A stretch of 64,000 nucleotides of DNA from positions 42,962,634-43,026,633 of the forward strand of contig JACMZG010001908.1 in assembly GCA_018340805.1 (NCBI GenBank), read 5' to 3'. This document shows, piece after piece, positions 1 to 64,000 of the stretch. How positions within the stretch are numbered: the stretch's first letter is position 1; each line of letters opens with the position of its first letter. The notes below the pieces were generated by a model. The model worked only from the letters and a program-made list of their open reading frames with translations. It did not search any database and was not told the DNA's origin. Made by a program: the position numbers and the translations under genes. The DNA is from Microvelia longipes. Taxonomy: Eukaryota; Arthropoda; Insecta; Hemiptera; Veliidae.

Positions 1-755
1 TATTAATATATATCTCTTATAGGTTTGAAATTAACATGAAAATAATAGATAAGATTCTTTTAAATTATTTTTTATAATCTAGATAAAAAAACAATCACTG
101 TAATATATCAACTGAAACATTCATTTGATGTACAAACACAAGTTTAATCAATACAAAATGAAATCTAATTAAAGCAAGCATTTTAGAATTAAAAGAATAC
201 ATGCAAATCGAATATCTTCAGCACAATCCTTTCTATTCTATAAAAGATTTTTTAAACAAAAATTATGATGGTAAATTAATTGTGATGTTTTAATAGTGAT
301 TAGTACATTACTTACTGAAATAAAAGTATTCTTATTGAATATACCTTGTCTATTATACTGTGCCTGATAAAAAGCCAAAAACACAAGTGGAACAAAAATA
401 TCTTGATTGATAATCAACCAAGACACATGCAAAAGCACAAAAAATACAATTAGCGAGAAAAAATACAATCAGTGTAACCTGGAATATGAACTCCAGACCT
501 CTATGCTGTCAAAGGTCAGTATAGAGACAAACACTTCAATGACCTTGCCCACGGAGGCAGGCACACTTTTTCATTACCACATATAATCAAACAACAAGTT
601 AAATATAAAAATTATCTAGTTGGTTTTTCTATGTCATTCAAAATAAATAATACATAATGCCGAAATGCAATACAAATACATAATACATGCAAAGCAACAT
701 ACCACAGAAAATATGGATAATGTGTCCCACAGAGTTTTAATCTATACATATATAT

Positions 756-789
<34 letters not shown>

Positions 790-1229
790 ATTATTATATA
801 ATATGTATTATATACATATATCTGTGTGTGTCTGACTGCTTTCTCAGACTACTTGAAAGTCACAAAAATCAATCTTATTAATGTTCAGAACCCAATTGTT
901 TATGAAATGTGTATGACGTCATTAACTATAATAACTCCGCAAAAATATCTAAATATCACTTAACTTCGACACAGTGAGTGGTCGAGCTAATAATTTAAAC
1001 ATGTATACTACATGTTTAAACTGTAGTAAAGGCCAAGTAAAATAGCTTTAGTACACCAAAATTCATAAATATATCTTATCTTTCATCTATATAAAAGATG
1101 ATTTATTCTTTCCCATAAAAAGTTTTTTAGCTTATTCTACTATTGAATTAAAAACAGCATGCAAAATTATAAGAGAAAATGCAGTTGACCATAGCATTAA
1201 GTTGTGTAAATATGATGTTGGTACCCTAC
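1..1229. other. Left end without a supported gene
   Basis: AT-rich sequence with a TA array near 750-810. The segment at about 472-568 is less AT-rich than its flanks and is open on the minus strand (SVPASVGKVIEVF, ending in a stop), but no acceptor places it in frame with Lgl. The last Lgl exon may be here or left of the window. Confidence 0.4.
750..815. repeat. (TA)n-rich tract
   Basis: Interrupted TA repeats with TTA breaks at the left edge. Confidence 0.9.
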
Positions 1230-45919
<44,690 letters not shown>

Positions 45920-46400
45920 TACTGTAGGTCAAAACAAAATAACTGTACGAATTCAAAACAGGTTAGGTTACATACACTTCATTTCACATAAAAACCAACA
46001 CTTTTTACATCCAATTTACACACTAATATTAAGCACTGTAACTATTAAATTAATTAAGTAAACGAATGAAATGTATTAAGTACTTTGTTAAGTACTTACT
46101 CAAAAAAATAAGAACAAAAGACCGAAAGAATTTCGACTGAAATGTCAAGTTTATTAGACGTGATTTGATTGAAAGCTACATTAAAAAATAAATATTAAAC
46201 TTTAAGATAATAAATAACAAATAGGTAATAGTAATAAATGCGACAAATTTAATTCGGAATTTAATGTATAAAGAGAACAAAAAGAAAAATACCGAGGACG
46301 CCTCCCCTATTTACGAATAAACTCAACTCCCGTGACAATCCATCGTCAACAATACAATAGGTTTTAATCAAACTCAAGTGTTGAAGCTCCATTGGTTTAT
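45920..46400 (-). promoter_or_regulatory. Region upstream of the Lgl start codon
   Basis: Presumed 5' UTR and promoter side of Lgl. No TATA box or clear initiator stands out. The CTACAG at 45927-45922 just before the ATG could be the acceptor of a leader intron, in which case transcription starts further right. A less AT-rich patch at about 46292-46345 is the most plausible place for a non-coding first exon, but the sequence alone does not prove it. Confidence 0.2.
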
Positions 46401-47002
46401 TTATAAAGTGAAGATTGATTAATATAATTTAGTGCTGCATAGCGGCTGAAAATAAGCTTATTAATGAAGAAGTTTTGGCATGATAAAAAGAACACAATTA
46501 AAACAGAGCTGCCATCTGTTTAAACTAGAATAAATCTAATTTAAGATCTGCCAAGAACTTAAATTAATTAAACTAATTTAAGTTCCAAATAAAAACTTCT
46601 TTTACCTTTCAATTTTTTTATTCAGATTTAAAATAAGATTAATTTTATTTCCATGACTAAGTTCAAAATAAGAACTTCTTTTACTTTTTCCTTTTCTTTA
46701 ATGGCATTTAAAATAAAAATTCAATTTATCTCCAGTCATTTTTAAAATGAGGATAGACGTCAGGGTAAATGCCTAATGGTCCATACCTAAAACACACTTA
46801 ATGTTCCTTCATAAAGTTTAAATCTATAAATATATATGCCTTGCAACTTTAACCATATACAAGGTATTTCATTAGAAAGGCCCTCTACAGGAAACTAACT
46901 TAGATATCAATTTCAATTCAAAAAACACTTGATTGCCAATAATAATTACATAAAATAAAACATAATATAATCTACAGCAATCCCACAAGGTCCATATGCA
47001 CC

Positions 47003-47035
47003 TTGAAGACTGCATATCAAGATGCAGTCTTCAAA
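47003..47035. repeat. Short palindrome sharing the MITE tip
   Basis: TTGAAGACTGCAT and ATGCAGTCTTCAA flank a short spacer; the tip matches the ends of the MITE-like element at 2798-3466. Probably a deletion derivative. Confidence 0.6.
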
Positions 47036-49337
47036 GATAGTTTTTAGTCAAAACCACTTGTTAAGAAGAATCTAATTTTGGGGTTACTATATCTCTGACT
47101 TGAATAATAAAAATTAAATCAGAAATAAATTTAATAAAAAATTTCAGTCTGAAAATATTATTATTAAGGTTTAAGACCACTGTAAAATTATGAGTTTAAG
47201 TTCATAAATTTTTAATGAAAGTCCTGACATTAGGATACTAACCAAGTGTCCAAAAAGCCTGAGAGGAAAATGAATTTATTGATCCTCGGACCAAATCCAA
47301 GATAGTGGCAATCCAATATTGGTAGCAACTCATATGTCCCATTCATTATACACATAAACTAATCAACAAACAATAGAATTGTTCTCCCAGACAAGTTTTT
47401 GCACTTTTTATGTGGGCATCCCCTATTATCATTAGTGTAATTGTTTAGTAGTAATCTATTTTTGAAGCATTGTACACTGTCCAGTATACCTGAGCACCTA
47501 AAACTTATCTACACTAGGGAGTACCATGAAGCCAAAACAATTTCACTTCCATTTTTCAGGTAAATACAGTGTCTTTGAGATTATTTGAGTTAATAATTAT
47601 AGGAGAATCCCATAAAGTTTGTCTCTTTTACTCTTTATCAACATACCTGATTTTTTGTCGTTTTTAATTTTTTAGGATTTATAACTTAAAACGAGGTTTA
47701 ATTATATAAAATTAAGAACTGCAATATGTTTATAACCTGATGATAAGAAGGATAGTACAGTGGTAGTAAAACTGTCCACGTAATAAGGGTTGCCAAATAG
47801 ATATTTTACATGGGGAAGATAGAATAGGCTCCCTATTATTGAAGTACTTTGATCAACACAGACATTGTAGATAGCTAACAATAATCATAAGAGCTACAAA
47901 ATTATTATAAATCACATACTAATATTTGGATTTATATGGATATATAAATACATTTACATAAAAGAGGTGTCCAAGTATACGTGTTGGAGTGTAGGTTAGA
48001 AGCAGGCCTCAGTTTCTTTGACCTAAAGGTATTTACTTAAAAACTACTCCATAAAAAAACACCAAAATATGCTGAAAATATATTACTCTTTTTATTTTAA
48101 AACCCAAACATAACAAAATATAATTATGTACTTACACAATTTCAAATAATATATCACAAAATTATAAAATTTACAAGACACCACAATATAAATATTGATT
48201 TAAAAAAAAAGAATAGCTAAACAGCACAAAAACTAATAAACATTTATTTAATGGTAAATTATATACACAATCAGTACAAATTAAATTGCTTATCAGTGTT
48301 CAGATAAGGAATTAATTTACAGAGAGGGAGAGGGAGAATAAGTTATTAATTTTAAAATGTTTAGACCAGGGGTATGGACAAAATCTAAATAAATAAATTC
48401 TATATAAAAGATGCATCTTTTCATTCCTTTTAAATACTAGGAGATAGTTCATTAAAAGAATCAAAAACTTGATAGTATTGTAATTCATCACATTTATTAA
48501 TAAAATTATTAAAAAAAATTGGAAGAAAATGTATAATAAAATAAATTAATAAAATGAAAACACTAAAGTTTGAAATCAATTTGATCTATGTTAGCGGGTA
48601 TATATGAATACATGGTATATTTATAAAAAAAAATAGTCTATTTTGTTCAATAAGTAACAGGGTAAAACTATAAAAATGTATTTTATTGTTCAAATCTAAA
48701 ACTTATCACATAAATGTTTCAAGTTGGTTTACATTTCAATCAAACAAAAAAATTCACTTCTAGCATATAGGAATGCAGTTACTTTATGATAATAATAATA
48801 ATTATTTTATAAATTATTATAATTAATAATTATAATAATAATAATTCCTTTTTATAATAATAATAAAATAAAATTTAAGAGTACATTTGTAACAATAGAA
48901 TTGAAAAAACTTAAATTCCTATTAAAGAAATTATCACAAATAAACAAATTACCAACATTTTTTGCTATAACTGTAAATAATACATTGAAAGAAAGTGCAA
49001 ACACAACCCATTATAAAAATAATGTATACGTCACAATTGTTTAGTGAAGTTTCACTCACAGCCTTGTGTTGTCTTGATGTAATGTTTGTTTCAATTATCA
49101 GCCTTGATCGTTAAGTATATTAATCATGAGATTGATCACTGTAAAATAACAAAAAAGATTCTTTCATTCTTCAGGGGCTCCCTCAGAAAAGGAGGTATAA
49201 CCATTAAAATTAGTATCACTGGTCCTTACTTTACTATAAACAGTATAACTAAATTAAGACTGTTAACCACACAATTTTAAACAAATGTTAAATTATAATA
49301 ATTAATAAACTGCATGGGTTTCCGCGGTCATTGTCAT

Positions 49338-49472
49338 GAAGATTAAGGTCTTCCGATGGTGACCGCGTCAATGCAGATGAAGAATCCGACGTTTCGCTTT
49401 TACTGTGGGAGCGAAACATCAGATTCTTCATCTACATTGATGTGGTCACCACCGTAGGCCTTAATCTTTATA
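49338..49472. repeat. Long imperfect hairpin
   Basis: Arms of about 60 bases: AAGATTAAGGTCTTCCGATG, GACCGCGTCAATGCAGATGA and AGAATCCGACGTTTCGCT face AGCGAAACATCAGATTCTTC and CACCGTAGGCCTTAATCTT. It lies in the intergenic stretch and is markedly richer in GC than its surroundings. Confidence 0.8.
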
Positions 49473-50440
49473 ATAATTAATTTTATATTAAACCTTTCAA
49501 ATGGTTGTTATGGAAGACCAGCTAAGAGCAGAACAACAACCATTTATTATCCATGTGTTATATATATTATATTTTTTTAGATTTTATTATAAAGTATTAT
49601 GTTGGATATTGTTAAAAGTTTTTTAAATTTATTTTTTATGAATAATAAAACGGACAAATAAAGTAATAAGACAGCATTATTTTTTATTTGTAACTCCACT
49701 CATTTTACGTCCTGTTTTTTTTTTTTTTTCATTTTAAATTTTTGAAAAGTAAAACGCAGGTACATTTTAAAGATTGCTGTTAAATCTCACTTCATAAAAG
49801 TGGCTTTATGCACAGAACTTAAAGTATGCAGAATGAAAATAAAAGATATTTAAAGTCCAGTATTTATAATATCTTGCTTGGAATTTGAAGTATTTTGTTG
49901 CATTTATTTCCTTAGAAGAATCTAAAGTGATCAATTCATTATTAAATTTTCAAAAAAGGTTTAAATATTTATGTTCAAAATGTGAAAAATTGATGAAATA
50001 ATAATTTTAAGAAATATAATTTCATTATCTTCTTAAGAATTAAACAAAATTATTGTCTTTTATTTTGGAGAAATACAATAATAATAGTGAACTGATCTTA
50101 AACATTGTCTGGAAATATTACAACCAGCTACAAATAATAAAAAAGACTAAAAATAAAAAGAGATCACTTTTAGAGGCTTGAAATAAAAGTTAGACAAATT
50201 TATACTCAGATCTGTTAATAATTAACAACAATCAAGTTGTAATCTTTGATTTCATATCTTAGGGAAAAATAGTGAATAACAGCTTTGGTAACATAAGTTA
50301 AATAAAACACTAAGTATGGGACAAAGTACCAGCAAAAACGTTAAGCTTTTAGCCTCTAAAAACTGAACAAAAATCAAACTTTGGAGGGTTTCTTTATCAA
50401 TAAATACCATGCACCAAAAAAAATCTTTTAAATATTAAGG

Positions 50441-50619
50441 CTATGAGTGAATCTTTACCATTTCTCTATTATTAGTTTTTTGTTTTAATTTTGTGTAATG
50501 ATAATTTCTTGACACATCTCTCTTTCCTAGTTTGATAACTTTATTATAATACCGATTCTTATATCCGAATCTCCACAAAAGAAACACTATTATTAATAAT
50601 ACTAAAAATACTAGTATAC
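50441..50619 (-). CDS. Orphan terminal exon: transmembrane helix plus short basic tail
   Basis: A strong TTTTTTTCAG acceptor at 50620 precedes a 59-codon open stretch (phase 2 entry) ending in TAG at 50441. It encodes a hydrophobic segment ILVFLVLLIIVFLLW, then RFGYKNRYYNKVIKLGKRD, then YHYTKLKQK and a polar end REMVKIHS. This looks like the last exon of a type I membrane protein with a cytosolic tail of about 43 residues. YNKV and YTKL both fit the YxxPhi sorting signal. The arrangement of GKR, a basic stretch and Y-x-K/R-L-x-Q-K recalls the TGN38/TGOLN2 tail, which is an inference. It lies between Lgl and the cyclotransferase, both on this strand. Upstream exons were not found; a MLFK start with a GTGAGT donor at 53212-53223 is one weak possibility. 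Confidence 0.5.
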
Positions 50620-52217
50620 CTGAAAAAAATAAAAAATATTAATTTTCTGCAGAAAGGTAAGGCGATAAAAGAAAATTTTATAAGAATAAATCTATTTTAT
50701 GAGCAACTATATTAATGGTTATTTAAAACAAAATCTGAAATTTTAGACCATTAGCTAAAAGAAAAAGTGAAAATAAAAAAAAACTTCTTACAATGGTAAG
50801 CTGAGAAGAGAAAAGGTTAACAAGATCAATTCTAATTTATGCGACAATTAACTTCTAAGCTGAGAAATAGACAAAAATATCTCAATTTTATGAGTAATTA
50901 AGTTATTGATAATTCAAAACAAAACTTTACATACCTGATGTATTAGATAGTTAACTTTTCAAAATGTATTCTAAAATAAACATTTGGAGCACAGATTTAT
51001 ACTATATTGCTCTATAGTTTGGAGTCATTAAACCCACCAATGTTAAAACTCATATTATACCAGTAAAAGTTTATAAAAATGATATTAGCTAAATGACAGT
51101 ACAATCAATGTTACATAGAATACTGTTTTTTAACAGACAATATTATAAACTTTCACTTCTAAATTAATTTTCATTAGTTAAAAAGATGAATGAAATTTTT
51201 TTTAAGTAGCACATGAAAAGTCCAACCGTCAGTATCAACATTATTATTCAAGTTGAAAAAAAACTTTGTAGGTTAATTATTTTAAAGATTAAAATTAGAC
51301 AGAACAAGTAGGAAAACAAAGAAAAAAGTATGAAAAACTTAAAAAAACAACCACAATGTTTGCACAAATCACAGAAAATACTTGCCACAGCAAAAATCGC
51401 CAGATACCAAAACATAGTAACACAGTAGATTAATCTGAAGATTACAGAGTTTAAAAGCAGTAATTTAGTAACCTGCAGAAACCATAAAATATCTGAATAC
51501 AAATGAAGTGAGCCATTACATAGTTTTACATGAACAGTAAAATCTTAAGTTGGTTAAGCTTTTTGGTACATGTAAGGTTATGTACAATAAAAAGAAGGTA
51601 AGTAAAATACCAGTCAGAAATAAATTATGGTATTTCCTCTCCCCCTCCTCACACAATACATTTTTGTTTCATGTAACTTTTTCTACTTTATATAGCCAAG
51701 CAACCACCATCAGTGGGTGATCAATCACCTTTACAAATCATTCATCAATAATGACACTACTTCTATAAACTACCAATATGTAAGCTTCTTTGGCATAAAT
51801 CTTTTGATCAAATTTCCAAAGGAAAAATGAGATCATTTTTTTTATTATTTATATAGGAATTATTTAGTTTGTTTTGGTTTTTTGTTTTTAGTTCTTGGTG
51901 GTTTCATAACATATCAAAGGAAAGAGGGTACCAGAAAAAAACCAAGAAATAATATGAAGAATTAGAAGTGCTTGTGTAATAGAAAAGTCATATTGAGAAC
52001 AATAAGGAGTTCTCTAATTTTTCATTACTCCCACCAACTAAAAACAAATAGTTTAAAAAATTGTTATGGTTTGAATTTTCCTCCTTTGTGTGTTTGCACT
52101 TAAAATTCACAACTAAGAATTCATTTTGATAATCAGTGTTGGTTTAAAAAAGTCCTAAGTAGTTTTTAGCAATTTCCCTAAGGGTAAACTATAATATGAT
52201 TTAAATTATTTCCATAT

Positions 52218-52310
52218 CCTGAGAACAAGTAAAGCAGGTCCAAATTAATAAGGATGAGTACAGTGAATCCATATGTTAAGAAGTTCAGAGGTACCCTGTA
52301 CCAGATTTTT
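52218..52310 (+). mobile_element. 5S-domain element, terminal fragment F
   Basis: It contains CTGAGAACAAGTAAAGCAGG and ends GAGGTACCCTGTACCAGAT, the same terminus as copies A and D. It is diverged. Confidence 0.5.
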
Positions 52311-53211
52311 TTAAAGAATAAAAGAAGATTTTAGAAATAAAGTAATATCACGTCATAAAAAAATCACAAATGAGGAAGATGCATAAATTTTAAACTATAT
52401 TTTTTTTAATTTGTTATTGGTTAATTGAGGTAAGAAAAATGTATTTAAAAAATGAAAATATTAATTTTTCAAAGTTTTATAACCAATAAAAAATTTTAAT
52501 ATTTAAAAAAGTAAGATTTGCGGAAAAAAGCTATTACGTCACTTGGGTTGTTTAGTTGATTGGTTCATTTCAAATCTCAAGGTCAAAGCTAGACCCTTTT
52601 TTAGTTATACCAGTTTTCATTGTACTGCGTATTCATTCAATATTTCATTTCAGTTTTATTTCATTTTTGTATAAATTATGCAACATTTATCATCTTACAG
52701 TTGGGATGAGTGAATCCGATTTTGAGCAGTATTCGGCATTGAGACTACTAAAACAAAAGCTCTATTGATGCCTTTTTTTATTAAAGTTAGTACATATTAA
52801 TTAAAGAATAACTATTTCCTCAAATTAAATGTAATAATTATATAAATTAAACAAAAGCAGGGTGAACAACAAGCACTTGAAAATTTATCACTCATAGTTC
52901 ATTATGTGCACAAAACATTTTAAAACACAAAATTACCACTAATATTTCGTTTTAATTATTTACAATAGCATAAATATAATTATAATATTATAATTAAAAA
53001 GTTTAAATACATCAATAACACATAAATGATTGTTATTACATGAGATAAGAGATATTTCTCGCCAGAACTTTAGTTTACTAAAAAAAACTGTGAAGCAGTT
53101 TAGCAACAGAATGAAGCAGCTAGGAGTCTAAAAATAAAAGGTACGTTAAGGAATAAAATATAACCCAAGAATGGTTCTAAATAAATCCGCTGTGGTGCGA
53201 TACAGACTCAC

Positions 53212-53223
53212 CTTGAACAACAT
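53212..53223 (-). CDS. Possible first exon end (MLFK) with strong donor
   Basis: ATGTTGTTCAAG is followed by a GTGAGT donor. It sits between the cyclotransferase stop and the orphan membrane-tail exon on the same strand. It exits in phase 0, whereas the tail exon is entered in phase 1, so at least one further exon would be needed. Very tentative. Confidence 0.12.
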
Positions 53224-53954
53224 GCCCGAACAACAACAGTAAATTTTAAAAATAAATTAATAATAATTGGAACACTAAACAAATTTTATAAATGCTATTA
53301 TTCATTAAATGTAGTATACTTATAAATAAAAATATATTTGGCAAACATGCATCTTCCTCATTAGTATTAAAACTAATTACAATTTTTTTTATAAAACATA
53401 GCTACATTATCATCAACAGATTAAAAAAATAAAAACAATTCTCCCTCTGATCCCTACTATATATCTAACTCTATTTTCCCATTATTTGGCATGAGTCAAA
53501 ATTTAAAATATTACTTCATAAAAATAAATAATAATAATCGAAAATCATTTCTACATATTCCTGAGTTTCAAATAAATCTTTCAAGTAGCCACTTATCATT
53601 TTAAGTATAAATTTATCAAATTTATTCAATTTCTGTTGTTTCTTAAAAAAATATTCTAAACTATTTTTGGAGAGCTTTCAACAGTAACTGTAAACCATAA
53701 AATACACAAATAAGTAAACATTTGTTAATAAATTAATGTAAAACAGCAATAAACAGAACTTAATTTTGAAGATGCAAGGCTATTTGTCAATTCGTTTAAA
53801 TTCGCTGTATTTATGAGCAAATAATTCCTACAGAAAGAATGGAGCATTAGCATAATTTAACATATTTTCAATACCTTTGCAAAGCAAATTGCGTCAAATA
53901 AGTAAAATTGCATAACAAAAAACAAAACCCGTGGTGCAGTAAGAAGAAATGATA

Positions 53955-63940
<9,986 letters not shown>

Positions 63941-64000
63941 CTGAAAATAAAATGTACATTTGATATTTAGGATCTATGAATAAATTTCATAAAAAAAGAA

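Larger units (their letters stand above)
46401..50440. other. Intergenic stretch, no supported gene
   Basis: AT-rich, with short inverted repeats (47003-47035, 49338-49472). The left part should include Lgl upstream sequence and the right part the 3' UTR of the gene whose last exon is at 50441-50619. No further coding exon could be supported. Confidence 0.5.
50620..53954. other. Between the orphan exon and the cyclotransferase: no clear exon
   Basis: It should contain the cyclotransferase 3' UTR and upstream exons of the membrane-tail gene. A fragment of the 5S-domain element is at 52218-52310. A short plus-strand reading (MSESDFEQYSALRLLKQKLY, 52706-52765) ends in a stop without a donor. 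Nothing else stood out. Confidence 0.4.

Noticed and set aside
51248..51502. Hydrophobic 84-codon minus-strand frame as an exon of the membrane protein
   Set aside because: Phe/Leu/Ile richness is expected from T-rich DNA, and no matching donor and acceptor phases were found.
52556..52768. Plus-strand small gene with MSESDFEQYSALRLLKQKLY
   Set aside because: It stops after 20 residues from the internal Met with no donor, and the upstream part is composition-driven; kept only as a remark.

Overview
This is an AT-rich, intron-rich eukaryotic window full of (TA)n arrays and short interspersed elements. The protein similarities, compact splice signals and repeat types point to an arthropod, probably an insect. 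A hemipteran is my best guess, but the sequence does not settle the order. Nothing prokaryotic or viral was recognised.

The left three quarters (about 1.2-45.9 kb, minus strand) is one gene: lethal(2) giant larvae (Lgl), the cortical polarity scaffold. I traced the initiator methionine at 45919 and 19 coding exons. They join in frame across canonical GT/AG junctions to 1,044 codons, and a candidate 20th exon would make 1,057. The final exon was not found and may lie left of the window. The aPKC phosphorylation cassette is in exon 13. Intron 1 is about 15 kb and is built almost entirely of repeats.

The right end (53.9-63.9 kb, minus strand) carries five consecutive exons, including the stop codon, of a glutaminyl-peptide cyclotransferase. 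Its N-terminal exon or exons lie beyond the right edge. All metal-binding and catalytic positions I can align by memory are kept. Between the two genes, at 50441-50619, I found an otherwise unannotated terminal exon. It encodes a transmembrane helix and a short basic tail with two tyrosine sorting motifs, and I suggest a TGN38/TGOLN2-like trans-Golgi protein.

The rest is mobile and repetitive DNA: (i) at least five copies of a tRNA-derived SINE, most with a (TA)n tract at the same internal position; (ii) at least seven copies or fragments of a dispersed element carrying a 5S-rRNA-like promoter domain; (iii) a decayed 3.2-kb DNA transposon with inverted repeats of about 670 bp, set between TA microsatellites in a cyclotransferase intron; (iv) MITE-like and foldback elements; (v) two LINE 3' coding remnants; (vi) four minisatellites in Lgl introns. 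All interact with the genes only as intron content as far as the sequence shows. The strongest leads for something undescribed are the 5S-domain element, the SINE that may seed microsatellites, and the orphan membrane-tail exon.
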